64,000 nucleotides of DNA from Rhodovulum marinum (GCF_004343075.1 NZ_SLXP01000012.1:33320-97319), one strand, 5' to 3'; shown: positions 25,994 through 34,495, counted from the first letter of the stretch. Numbers and translations are program-made. Notes: generated by a model from the letters alone, not told the origin.

Positions 25994-28348
25994 TCAATGT
26001 CCGTGGGCAAGCGCGGCCTTTGCCATCTGTGGGCCAACCTGCTCACCGCCGGACGGCGGCGCCTTGGCCTCTTGGCTGTTCAGCAGGCGCAGGGCATTGG
26101 CCACCACCAGCAATGACACTCCTACGTCGGCTGCAATCGCGCCCCACATCGATGCCAGTCCGAACGCGGTAGCGACAACGAAAACGCCCTTGGTCGCCAA
26201 GGAAATACCGATGTTCTGATGAATGATCGACATTGTCCGGCGCGAATGACCGATCAGCCAAGGCACCTTGCCGAGATCGTCGGTCATCAGGGCTATATCC
26301 GCCGTCTCGATTGCCGCGTCCGAACCAACGGCACCCATTGCGATGGCGTAATGCGCGCGCGCCATGGCCGGGGCGTCGTTGACCCCGTCGCCGATCATGG
26401 CCACCATGTCATGCGTTTCGACCAGTTCTTCGATGGCAGTCACCTTGTCTTCGGGCAGAAGCTCGGCACGGACCTCGTCGATGCCGACCTCGGCTGCAAC
26501 AGCGCGCGCTGTCCGCTCGTTATCACCGGTCAGCATGACGATGGTCTTCACACCCTGCGCGTGAAGCTGCGCCACGATGCCTTTGGCATCCGGGCGGATA
26601 CGGTCGCGCAATTCCAAGATGCCGGTGACACCGGTGTCGTCGCCCACGGCAACAAGGGTGCTGCCAGCCCCTTCGATGCGGTCGCGCAAATCCTTCGGAA
26701 TGGCGTCGCCGAAACCCTTCTCCTCGGCAAACCGGTCCGACCCCAGCCAGATCGACCGGCCGTCTGTGCGTCCTTCAAGTCCCCTGCCCGGAACGGTTCG
26801 GGTATCTTCCGCGGCGGATACCTTGATGCCGTCGGCTTCTGCCCGCGCAAGAATGGCGCGCGCCAAGGGATGCGAGGAACGTGCCTCCAGCCCAGCGGCG
26901 AGGGTCATCAGATCTTGCGCCGATGCTTTGCCCAGCGGATGCACCGCCGCCACCTCGGGCTCGCCCATGGTGATCGTGCCGGTCTTGTCCATGGCCAGTG
27001 CAGTGGTCTTGCCCGGTGCCTCAACATATGCACCGCCCTTGATCAGCACCCCGGCCCGCGCTGAGGCGGTGAGTGCAGCGACGATGGAGACCGGTGTCGA
27101 GATGACCAGAGCGCATGGGCAAGCGATCACCAGCAGCACGAGTGCATTGTAGAACCAATAATCCCAGGCCCCCCCGAAAATGAGCGGCGGCAGCAGGGCA
27201 ATTGCAATGGCGAGAGCCATGACGATAGGCGTATAGATGCGGGCGAATTTCGCCACCCACTGCTCCACCGGCGCGCGGCGGGCATGGGCGTCGCCGACCA
27301 TGCGGATAATCTTGGCCAACACGGTGTCCGAGGCGGCCTTCGTGGCGCGCACCGTCAGTGTGCCTTCGCCGTTGATCGTACCGGCATAGACTTCGTCGCC
27401 CCGTTCCTTTGGGACCAGCGCACTCTCTCCGGTGATCGGCGCCTGATCGACGGCCCCTGCCCCATCGACAACCTCACCATCCAATGGGATGCGGTCTCCG
27501 CCGCGCACGATGAAACGTGCGTTGATAGCAACCGCAGAAGCCGGAACGTCCGCTTCCGAGCCGTCATCATGAAGAACTCTTGCCGTCGGCGGCGCGAGGT
27601 CGAGCAGAGCTGAAACCGCATTCCTCGCACGCCCGACGCTCCAGCTTTCGAGGTAGAGCGAGAGCGAAAAGAAGAACGCGACTGTCGCCGCCTCGAAAAA
27701 TTCGCCAAGCCCGATGGCACCGGCCACGGCGACCACCATGAGCAGGTTCATGTCGGGCGACAGCCGCCGAGCGGACGACCATGCCTTGGGTGCCACGAGC
27801 CAGACACCGAACAGGATCGCAACCGCGAACAGCCCTGCCTCGACCAGTGGCATCGGCGCTTCGCCGTGACCCGCGAAGAGGCCGAGCGCCCCGCCCATGC
27901 CGGTCTCGATGATGTGCCACAGAAATCCCGCGGCCCAGAAGCCTCCACTGAGCGCCGTAAACAGCCGCTGTCTTGCAAGATGGGCCGCCTGGTCGACCGA
28001 CGCGTTCTCGGCATCCCAAGGCTTGGCGGTCATGCCGGTGCTTGCGACCAGTTCTGCAATTTCGCCGTCCGATAAACTCTTGGCGCTGTCGAGAATAGTC
28101 ATCCGCCCATTGATCACGTCGAACGCGAGATGCTCGGCCCCGCCGATCTTCGGGCCGACCACCTTGTTCAGGATTGCTACCTCCTCGGCGCAATCGAGGC
28201 CGGACACCTGAAAACTGCGCCCGCCCGCTGGCGCGGGGGTCGCCGGAACGATGTCGCCGCACGTTCCGGCGCTCCCGCAGCAGCTGCCGCCGCTTGTCTG
28301 GGCATCTTCGGCGTGATCGTGGTCGTGACGATGGGTGTCGGGCGGCAT
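25994..28348 (-). CDS. cadA: Zn/Cd/Pb-translocating P1B-type ATPase
   Basis: 784 residues. N-terminal His/Cys-rich leader (HRHDHDHAEDA, SGGSCCGSAGTCG) and one HMA-like domain whose site is GLDCAEEVAIL, the DCxEE type of Zn/Cd/Pb pumps rather than the CxxC of copper pumps. Transmembrane metal site CPC in VIACPCALVIS, phosphorylation site DKTGTIT, hinge GDGVNDAPA. It pumps divalent soft metals out of the cytoplasm with ATP. Ribosome site AGAGG is 8 bases upstream of the ATG. It is driven by operator C, a MerR-type promoter about 33 bases upstream. Confidence 0.95.
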   Translation of the reverse strand: MPPDTHRHDHDHAEDAQTSGGSCCGSAGTCGDIVPATPAPAGGRSFQVSGLDCAEEVAILNKVVGPKIGGAEHLAFDVINGRMTILDSAKSLSDGEIAELVASTGMTAKPWDAENASVDQAAHLARQRLFTALSGGFWAAGFLWHIIETGMGGALGLFAGHGEAPMPLVEAGLFAVAILFGVWLVAPKAWSSARRLSPDMNLLMVVAVAGAIGLGEFFEAATVAFFFSLSLYLESWSVGRARNAVSALLDLAPPTARVLHDDGSEADVPASAVAINARFIVRGGDRIPLDGEVVDGAGAVDQAPITGESALVPKERGDEVYAGTINGEGTLTVRATKAASDTVLAKIIRMVGDAHARRAPVEQWVAKFARIYTPIVMALAIAIALLPPLIFGGAWDYWFYNALVLLVIACPCALVISTPVSIVAALTASARAGVLIKGGAYVEAPGKTTALAMDKTGTITMGEPEVAAVHPLGKASAQDLMTLAAGLEARSSHPLARAILARAEADGIKVSAAEDTRTVPGRGLEGRTDGRSIWLGSDRFAEEKGFGDAIPKDLRDRIEGAGSTLVAVGDDTGVTGILELRDRIRPDAKGIVAQLHAQGVKTIVMLTGDNERTARAVAAEVGIDEVRAELLPEDKVTAIEELVETHDMVAMIGDGVNDAPAMARAHYAIAMGAVGSDAAIETADIALMTDDLGKVPWLIGHSRRTMSIIHQNIGISLATKGVFVVATAFGLASMWGAIAADVGVSLLVVANALRLLNSQEAKAPPSGGEQVGPQMAKAALAHGH

Positions 28349-28380
28349 GAATGGACCTCTGGATTCGGGTGCTTTACCAT

Positions 28381-28411
28381 GACATAGCCCCTACAGTAGC
28401 TAGAGCTTCAA
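28381..28411 (-). promoter_or_regulatory. MerR-type promoter/operator C (cadA)
   Basis: Minus-strand TTGAAG (28411-28406), 19-bp spacer CTCTAG...TGTAGGGGC, TATGTC (28386-28381). The dyad CTCTAG-CTA-CTGTAG is imperfect compared with copies A, B and D, but spacing and -35 are the same. Transcription should start ~25 bases before cadA. Confidence 0.8.
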
Positions 28412-28446
28412 GAGCAAAATACGGTGGTATTTCAGTTTGTTTTATT

Positions 28447-28457
28447 GCTAGAGGATG
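28447..28457 (+). promoter_or_regulatory. Half of a MerR operator upstream of the small lipoprotein gene
   Basis: GCTAGAGGATG at 28447-28457 is identical to the right half of operator B (17898-17908). The left half and a -35 at the correct distance are missing, so it is unlikely to work as a MerR promoter. It may be a decayed copy. Confidence 0.35.
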
Positions 28458-28530
28458 CGGCGACCGGCTCCATCACGCCTTGAGGCATGAAAAGCCGATG
28501 CAAAGAAAAACAGACACGAAAGGAAGCTTG

Positions 28531-28815
28531 ATGCGGGTTTTGATGCTGAAGCAAAAAATAATTGTTGCAGTGGCGCTGTCTCTTACGGCCGGGTGCGCAA
28601 TCCAGCCGACTGGACCGGGCGACTCGGCAGACCGGCGGGGCAAAGTTCCCGAAGCCGTGATTGCAATGGCTGCCCCGGATCAGGATGTTGCAACCGCGCG
28701 CTTGGTGCCCGAGGACGGGTGCTACTGGTACAAACACAGCGGCCCCGTAGAAACAACCTTGCTGCCGCTGCGCACGGCGAACGGCAATCGTATCTGCACC
28801 CCTCGCGAAACTTAA
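28531..28815 (+). CDS. Small predicted lipoprotein, unknown function
   Basis: 94 residues from the ATG at 28531 (AGGAAGCTTG upstream); another ATG 12 bases on is possible. Lipoprotein signal with lipobox LTAGC (Cys about residue 22). The mature part is ~70 residues with two further Cys (DGCYWYKHSG and NRICTPRE), likely forming a disulfide. I do not recognise the family. It lies divergently from cadA and converges on the L,D-transpeptidase gene. It is one of two lipoproteins in an island that also carries lspA and lnt. Confidence 0.7.
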   Translation: MRVLMLKQKIIVAVALSLTAGCAIQPTGPGDSADRRGKVPEAVIAMAAPDQDVATARLVPEDGCYWYKHSGPVETTLLPLRTANGNRICTPRET

Positions 28816-28840
28816 TTGCGTTTGCCGTCCGCTGCTTGGC

Positions 28841-29506
28841 TTAGCTGCGGGCAGTCACGCTGTCCTCCGCCGAGTAAAGATAGGCGGTAGAGCCGGTCTC
28901 GACGTTCGGGTAAAGATCATTGATATGAGCCATGACCATCCGTACGCAGCCCGAACTTGCGCGGCCACCGATACTCCGTGGGCTCGGAGTGCCATGGATG
29001 CGCAAAAGGGTATCGCGATCCCCGACGTAGAGATACAGCGCCCTCGATCCAAGCGCGTTTTCCGGTCCCGGTTCCATGCCATCGGCAATGTCAGCATAAA
29101 GTTCGGGGTCGCGATTGATCATGCTCTGTGTCGGTTGCCAGTGCGGCCACCTGACCTTGCGCTTGATGGTATAGACACCCGGCTCGTAGAGGTTCCCCCG
29201 CGCGATGGCCACGCCGTAGCGCATCGCGGTTCCACCCTCTTCAATGTGGTAAAGATATCGTGCGACCGCGTCGACATGGATATCTCCCGGCACGAGACCG
29301 GCCTTCGCGACCACACGTTGCGGTAGGAACCGCGGGTGCAATCCCCATGGGTTGGAAGTCTCGGCAACATAACCCTGAGGCGTCACCTGTGCGTCCCATT
29401 CAGCCTTCTGAGCCTCGGTGGGCCAAGTGTCGGCAAAAGCCATACCGGGACCGGTCACCGAAAAAAGCGCCGTTGTTGTCTGAATGAAGTGTCGTCTTGT
29501 CAGCAT
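28841..29506 (-). CDS. L,D-transpeptidase (ErfK/YbiS/YkuD family), Tat-type signal
   Basis: 221 residues. The N-terminus MLTRRHFIQTTTALFSV has the twin-arginine form RRxFxQ, so export by Tat is likely. The catalytic motif is complete: RIHGTPSPRSIGGRASSGCVRM (His and Cys). Residues ~75-150 give the conserved YkuD core. It has its own MerR-type promoter (D), so peptidoglycan cross-linking appears to be induced with metal export. Confidence 0.92.
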   Translation of the reverse strand: MLTRRHFIQTTTALFSVTGPGMAFADTWPTEAQKAEWDAQVTPQGYVAETSNPWGLHPRFLPQRVVAKAGLVPGDIHVDAVARYLYHIEEGGTAMRYGVAIARGNLYEPGVYTIKRKVRWPHWQPTQSMINRDPELYADIADGMEPGPENALGSRALYLYVGDRDTLLRIHGTPSPRSIGGRASSGCVRMVMAHINDLYPNVETGSTAYLYSAEDSVTARS

Positions 29507-29567
29507 TTCGTACCCTTTCGGTTCTCACCGGCGATTGATGGCAAGAACGGTATGTGTTCTCCTTGAA

Positions 29568-29598
29568 CAGATAGGACTTCTAGTGGCTAGAGGTTCAA
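29568..29598 (-). promoter_or_regulatory. MerR-type promoter/operator D (Tat-exported L,D-transpeptidase)
   Basis: Minus-strand TTGAAC (29598-29593), 19-bp spacer CTCTAGCCACTAGAAGTCC, TATCTG (29573-29568). The dyad CTCTAG-CCA-CTAGAA is near-perfect. The leader to the ATG at 29506 is about 55 bases. Confidence 0.8.
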
Positions 29599-30037
29599 GG
29601 GCAAATTTTCGTAAGTAGACATGCGATCCTTGCAGTTTCCAGTTTGCTAGGGAGGAGAAAACTGCTCGCACAATACCTGGTCCGAAGTTGCGCAGCGACA
29701 ATTCGTTAAGTCGCAGATTGTCTGGAAATTTAGGCACAGCGGCTTCGATATCGCGACCATGAGATCGGGAACGTCACGGCACAGGGAACTTGCGCCACTC
29801 GCAAATGCTACGATGCCATCTCTGGCTCCGGCTCTCATTCCGTTATTTCGCCCCGTTACAACCTTCACCCACTGGAGCTTCAAGCGATCAATTGTCACAA
29901 AAACGTGAGACGAATGGCTAACGAACGCTTTGGGCTGGAAAAGCCTTGTCGCATTCGAACGGAAAGTGGCTTAAACGATCATCTGGGGCGGCACTAAAGC
30001 GTGCCAGGTCAAGCCGGTGTCAGCCTCGACAAATGAC
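29599..30037. other. gene-free boundary between metal island and plasmid maintenance genes
   Basis: About 440 bases, less GC-rich than the neighbours. The best ORF is 83 codons on the minus strand (29647-29898), with seven Cys and no recognisable family or ribosome site; I do not call it. This may be the edge of the transferred metal island. Confidence 0.35.
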
Positions 30038-31108
30038 CTATATTAGGTCAGCTTTCCACATGCGATACCTCCCGTTCCCCGTCACCTCGCGGATCAAACC
30101 GCTTGCCTCCATCCATGCGAGATTGCGCTGAACGGCGGCGCGGCTGGCTCCGGTCATGGCCTCAGCCATCGGGGCGGAGACCAAGGGCCATTCCGTGAAA
30201 ACCTTTCGCAAGGCAACCGGCGTGCGGCCAGATAATTGCGCCATGACGTTTTCTGCCCGCCCGATCCACACTTCAATATCATCAAGTGTTCGCATCGCCG
30301 TTAGAATTGCGCTGTTCATCCCATCCAACCAGCGGGCCAAACGCTCGGGTGGCAAGCCCGAAACGCGCAGCCCCCCGGCCCCGGCCATAGCGAGCGGCGC
30401 GAAGATGGCACCGCTTCCATCGCTGGTCGCGATCCTAGACGCGGTGACGGCAGCTTCGATCTGGTCGCCGTGGCGTCCGAGGCCCGCCAAGCTCCACAGG
30501 TGATACCCCATGCACGCCCGCGTGATCGGGTGGAGACCCTTTGCGGCTGCCATGACGTCCAGCCACCCACCCGCGCGATCCTCGAAACGCTCAGCGCTGT
30601 CTTCAATGTTCTCGGGGTCGCGGCGATCCAGAAAAGCGGCCAGGTCAGCCATCGGTCCGGGACCGCCTGTCAAGCGCCGAACAGCCCATCCAACGCGTGC
30701 CAAGGCATTTGGGTCATCCTGTGCACCTGACAGCCGCATGGATACCCAGAGCGCCAGACGATCAGTACTCACCCGATCTCCTGCGACCCAGCTGAGGGCC
30801 GCTGCCTCGACAAGAGCGAGGCGATGCCGCCAGCCTTCCGGGCCGCGCAGCAGCCGGTCATCCAGAGCTCCCAGGCGTCCAGCCACCTTTGCTAGCCGCG
30901 CAGCGTGAACGCCTTCTGCCTTTGCCCAGTCTTCGATGACGGCAGTGTCCGGCGGTTCTGCACGCGGCCCGGGAGGCAAATCATCTGGTTCTTCTTCGAA
31001 TGGTCCCGGCAGAAACCAGAGATCCTTTTCGTGAGCCTCTGCATCCTCCTCGGTAGTGATGAGGGGGTCGTCGTAACCATCAGTCAAAATAGAGGCTCTC
31101 GTATTCAT
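30038..31108 (-). CDS. Helix-turn-helix protein, DUF1612/RHE_PE00001-like
   Basis: 356 residues. An acidic N-terminus is followed by an all-helical middle (LDDRLLRGPEGWRHRLALVEAAALSWVAGD) and a C-terminal winged-helix segment (APMAEAMTGASRAAVQRNLAWMEASGLIREVTGNGRYRMW). The layout resembles DUF1612 proteins found on alphaproteobacterial plasmids, but similarity is judged by eye, so the family name is tentative. It reads away from the recombinase and repA. A perfect palindrome directly upstream of its start codon suggests autoregulation. Confidence 0.6.
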   Translation of the reverse strand: MNTRASILTDGYDDPLITTEEDAEAHEKDLWFLPGPFEEEPDDLPPGPRAEPPDTAVIEDWAKAEGVHAARLAKVAGRLGALDDRLLRGPEGWRHRLALVEAAALSWVAGDRVSTDRLALWVSMRLSGAQDDPNALARVGWAVRRLTGGPGPMADLAAFLDRRDPENIEDSAERFEDRAGGWLDVMAAAKGLHPITRACMGYHLWSLAGLGRHGDQIEAAVTASRIATSDGSGAIFAPLAMAGAGGLRVSGLPPERLARWLDGMNSAILTAMRTLDDIEVWIGRAENVMAQLSGRTPVALRKVFTEWPLVSAPMAEAMTGASRAAVQRNLAWMEASGLIREVTGNGRYRMWKADLI

Positions 31109-31136
31109 ATGTGCAAAATACTTATTTTTTGCACAT
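31109..31136. promoter_or_regulatory. Perfect 10-bp-arm palindrome at the HTH gene start
   Basis: ATGTGCAAAA (31109-31118), an 8-base spacer, TTTTGCACAT (31127-31136). It abuts the start codon of the minus-strand HTH gene (ATG at 31108), a location suited to an autorepressor site. Confidence 0.6.
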
Positions 31137-31278
31137 TACCCAAGTGATTTTGTGGCGGTTGCCTACGCCCTTTATATAGCACGCTCGCGCGACTGCCGGC
31201 GGAACCTCTCAGATCGCGCTCAGCGCTAGGGAACCAAGGGTCTTAGGATGAACGCGACGAGAGAGCACCTACTTGCAT

Positions 31279-31306
31279 TCGTTTACAAACGGTCGTTTAG
31301 TAACGG
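31279..31306 (+). repeat. Tandem CGTTTAnnAACGG repeat upstream of the recombinase
   Basis: TCGTTTACAAACGG (31279-31292) and TCGTTTAGTAACGG (31293-31306) lie head to tail; each contains the near-palindrome CGTTTAnnAACG. Position ~30 bases before a serine recombinase start suggests a binding site for that protein (res-like or operator). Confidence 0.5.
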
Positions 31307-31335
31307 TATATGAAATTGCAAACGGCCCCGTTTTC

Positions 31336-32217
31336 ATGCCCCTGATAGGCTATGCCCGCGTATCGACAGAGGATCAGACCCCCCTGCCCCAGTCTGAGGC
31401 CCTGCAAACTGCGGGATGCGTCGAGATCTTCGAAGAGCACGCTTCGGGCGGCAATCGCGCGCGTCCTGTGCTCGCGCGGGTGCTCGAACGCGTCCAGAGC
31501 GGCGATACGCTGGTCGTCGTGCGGATCGACCGGCTTGCGCGGTCTCTGTCGCACTTACTGGAGGTGATCGAACGTCTGGAGGCCAAGGGAGCTTTCTTCC
31601 GCTCGCTGCAGGATCCAATCGACACCGCCTCCCCTCAAGGAAAATTCACATTGCAGGTTCTGGGCGCCGCGGCTGAGTTCGAGCGCGCGCTAATACGTGA
31701 GCGCACAAAGGCCGGGCTTGCCTCTGCGCGCGCCAAAGGGCGCGTTGGTGGCAATCCTGGGCTTCGCACCAAAGACCCCGCCGCGCTGCGCAAGGTGCGG
31801 CTGGCACGACAGGACGGCTACATGGAGCGCCTGAACGAAACCGCGCAGGATTGGGTGCCCCACGTGCGACGCCTACGGCCGGATATGGCCTGGGAAGATG
31901 TCTTGCGAATCATTAATGGCCCCCTGCCCCACGACCGGCACTGGACCCAAAGCCGCCTACTCCGTGCTGTGAAAGCCTATGTCCGCGACGGGTTTCTGCT
32001 AGATGAAGTGCTTGGCCGCGCCGGACGCCGCGAAACCGATGACCGCCTGCCAGCTATCGTGGCTGCCATCAAAGGCTCGGACCCGGAAATCACACTGCAG
32101 GCGATCTGCGACCGGCTGGAATCGATGCGTGAGCGCACCCCTCGAGGCCGCACTAGCTGGCAGCCGTCTTCGGTCAAAATGCTGCTTGAGCGTGCGGAAA
32201 AGTTGGGGCTCCTCTGA
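31336..32217 (+). CDS. Serine recombinase (resolvase family)
   Basis: 293 residues from the ATG at 31336; the frame is open upstream but the protein naturally begins MPLIGYARVSTEDQ, with the catalytic Ser in YARVSTEDQ. Residues ~1-140 are the resolvase catalytic domain (VVRIDRLARSLSHLLEVIE, GAAAEFERALIRERTKAGL). The C-terminal ~150 residues are a longer DNA-binding region than in Tn3 resolvases. Placed just before repABC, it likely resolves plasmid multimers. Confidence 0.88.
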   Translation: MPLIGYARVSTEDQTPLPQSEALQTAGCVEIFEEHASGGNRARPVLARVLERVQSGDTLVVVRIDRLARSLSHLLEVIERLEAKGAFFRSLQDPIDTASPQGKFTLQVLGAAAEFERALIRERTKAGLASARAKGRVGGNPGLRTKDPAALRKVRLARQDGYMERLNETAQDWVPHVRRLRPDMAWEDVLRIINGPLPHDRHWTQSRLLRAVKAYVRDGFLLDEVLGRAGRRETDDRLPAIVAAIKGSDPEITLQAICDRLESMRERTPRGRTSWQPSSVKMLLERAEKLGLL

Positions 32218-32267
32218 ACACGACACTTGTGTTGGCCTGACGGATTGCCACTAAATCTAGAAAGTGC

Positions 32268-32296
32268 TTGCACGAATCTGGGTGGTCGGGCAATAG
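32268..32296 (+). promoter_or_regulatory. Candidate repABC promoter
   Basis: TTGCAC (32268-32273), 17-base spacer, CAATAG (32291-32296), ~56 bases before repA. Only a moderate match to consensus. It is listed because repABC operons are normally transcribed from just upstream of repA and this is the best pair in the gap. Confidence 0.35.
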
Positions 32297-32351
32297 TCTC
32301 GAAAAATACCGCGCGGTCACATAAAAAACGCGCCCACGGATCGGGGCAGAC

Positions 32352-33545
32352 ATGAGCGAAGCAGAACAGGATCTAGATATCGCCATCGGGCACTACGCGG
32401 AACTTCTCGCGTCGAACCTGCATGCTCAGCGCGCTGCACACTTCCCACCGGATGCAAAGAAGGTGATGCGCACTTTGACCAGCGGCGAAGCTGCTGAACT
32501 CCTTGGTGTCGACCATACCTATCTTCGGAAGCTTCATCGAGAAGGAAAGATCGTTGACGTCGAGACGACGGCTGGAAGTCATCGTCGCTATACGCTCGAC
32601 GATATCTGGGAAATCCGTCAGACGCTTGAAGGAAATGCAAAGAAGTCTGGAACTTACGTGCCTGGACGTCGCGACGGTGACGAGCTTCAAGTCGTTTCAG
32701 TGGTGAACTTCAAGGGCGGATCGGGCAAAACGACGACGTCTGCTCACCTCGCTCAGCGCTTGGCGCTCAAGGGTTACAGGGTTCTTGCGATCGATCTCGA
32801 CCCCCAAGCATCTCTTTCGGCTCTTCACGGAATCCAGCCAGAACTCGACCTCATGGAGGGCGGAACCCTCTATGATGCCGTTCGCTATGACGATCCGGTT
32901 CCGATCGCCGAAGTGATCCGCAAAACCTACATCCGCGGCCTTGATCTTATCCCGGGCAACCTTGAACTCATGGAGTTCGAGCACGAGACGCCTGCTGCGA
33001 TCCAGCGAGGCGGAGCGAAGGCGTTCTTCGCGAGAGTTCATGACGCACTCGATAGTGTTGAAGCGAACTACGACGTTGTTGTGATCGACTGTCCGCCGCA
33101 ACTTGGTTTCTTGACGATGTCAGCACTTTCCGCGTCCTCGGGTGTGCTCGTGACGGTTCACCCCCAGATGCTTGATCTTATGTCGATGTCCCAATTCCTG
33201 CGAATGACTGCGGATCTCCTTGGAGTAATCAGGGATGCAGGCGCAAATCTGCGCTTCGATTGGCTTCGCTTCTTGCCAACGCGATACAAAGTCGGCGACG
33301 CGCCACAGACCGAAGTCATCGCCTTCATTCGCGGGCTCTTTGGGAGGTCGGTCCTGACCAATCACATGGTTGAGTCGACTGCAATTTCTGATGCCGGCTT
33401 GACCAAGCAAACGCTCTACGAAGCTGACAAGAAGGACTTCACGCGTCAGACGTTTGATCGTGCGATCGAATCTATGAACGCAGTGAACGATGAGATCGCT
33501 GAAATCATCCAGAACACATGGGGGCGGAATGGCAAGAAAGCCTAA
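32352..33545 (+). CDS. repA: Plasmid partition ATPase RepA (ParA family)
   Basis: 397 residues. N-terminal HTH region (LTSGEAAELLGVDHTYLRKLHREGK) for operator binding, deviant Walker A VVNFKGGSGKTTTSAHLA, and YDVVVIDCPPQLGFLTMSAL as Walker B. RepA with RepB segregates the plasmid and represses the operon. It overlaps repB by 17 bases. Confidence 0.96.
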   Translation: MSEAEQDLDIAIGHYAELLASNLHAQRAAHFPPDAKKVMRTLTSGEAAELLGVDHTYLRKLHREGKIVDVETTAGSHRRYTLDDIWEIRQTLEGNAKKSGTYVPGRRDGDELQVVSVVNFKGGSGKTTTSAHLAQRLALKGYRVLAIDLDPQASLSALHGIQPELDLMEGGTLYDAVRYDDPVPIAEVIRKTYIRGLDLIPGNLELMEFEHETPAAIQRGGAKAFFARVHDALDSVEANYDVVVIDCPPQLGFLTMSALSASSGVLVTVHPQMLDLMSMSQFLRMTADLLGVIRDAGANLRFDWLRFLPTRYKVGDAPQTEVIAFIRGLFGRSVLTNHMVESTAISDAGLTKQTLYEADKKDFTRQTFDRAIESMNAVNDEIAEIIQNTWGRNGKKA

Positions 33546-34458
33546 ACTTGGCCTGCCGCTGCAGACCCTTCGCAACGCTCCTGACGCTCTTGAAGGGCGC
33601 CGACTGCGTGGCGGTGTTTTTGAGATCGATCCGGCGCAGATTATTACCGAAGGACGGTTGGATGACAGGCTTCAGATTGACGTTGAGGGCCTGAAGAACT
33701 CTATTTCCAAGAACGGTCAGCGTGTGCCTGTCTTGGTCCGCCCACTGGAAGGCGATCGCTACAACCTGATCTATGGCCGCAGACGCTTGGAAGCATGTCG
33801 CGAACTCGGTATCAAAGTTCGAGCCATCGTCACAGAGGTTGAAGGTGATCAAGCGCTTCGAGATCAGCTTCTCGAGAACCAAGAGCGTCGTGATCTTAGC
33901 TTTATTGAGCGTGCGCTCGTTGCGACGGCACTTCTGGACGGTGATCATTTGGAAGGGGCTGAGCGCACCAATCGAGGTGTCGCCGAAGTCCTTAACCTCC
34001 ACGAAGCTGGGGTTTCACAACTCTTGAGTGTCGTTCGGACGGTCGGCGAGGAACTCATCCAGGCAATTGGTGCGGCTCCCGGGATTGGTCGCCCGAGATG
34101 GGAAGAGCTCAAAAAGGCTTTGGGTGCCTACGACGGTGATCGAGACCAACTGCAAGCCGTAGCTCATGCAGCCAAGTCCGAAAGTTCCGGCTCGGTCGAT
34201 GAGGTTTCTGAGCGTGCGTTTCTCGCAGTTCTGGCAGCTGCGAAGAGAGCAGAGAAGAAAGCAAGCCCGTCTAGAAAGGGTGTGCCTGCTTTGGCGATCC
34301 CCGGTGTTGGAGCTGCGACGGTCAAGACCGGCCGCCAAGGCAAGCAGCTCAAACTTGATCTAACTACGGATGAACCTGATTTTATCAGCTGGTTGGAGGG
34401 CAACGCCCCAAAGCTGATTACCGAGCTTCATGAGCGCTGGAAGCGTTCAGGAGACTGA
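33529..34458 (+). CDS. repB: Plasmid partition protein RepB (ParB family)
   Basis: 309 residues from the ATG at 33529, inside the end of repA. ParB N-domain (GQRVPVLVRPLEGDRYNLIYGRRRLEACRELGI), then the HTH region with LLENQERRDLSFIERALVATALL and VAEVLNLHEAGVSQLLSVV. It should bind the two parS palindromes at 35880-35940. Confidence 0.96.
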   Translation: MARKPKLGLPLQTLRNAPDALEGRRLRGGVFEIDPAQIITEGRLDDRLQIDVEGLKNSISKNGQRVPVLVRPLEGDRYNLIYGRRRLEACRELGIKVRAIVTEVEGDQALRDQLLENQERRDLSFIERALVATALLDGDHLEGAERTNRGVAEVLNLHEAGVSQLLSVVRTVGEELIQAIGAAPGIGRPRWEELKKALGAYDGDRDQLQAVAHAAKSESSGSVDEVSERAFLAVLAAAKRAEKKASPSRKGVPALAIPGVGAATVKTGRQGKQLKLDLTTDEPDFISWLEGNAPKLITELHERWKRSGD

Positions 34459-34495
34459 GGAAGAGCAACCAACAAGAAGGAGGCACGATACAGGC

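Noticed and set aside
29647..29898. 83-codon minus-strand Cys-rich ORF
   Set aside because: No ribosome site, no family similarity, and seven Cys with no motif spacing; evidence too weak to call.
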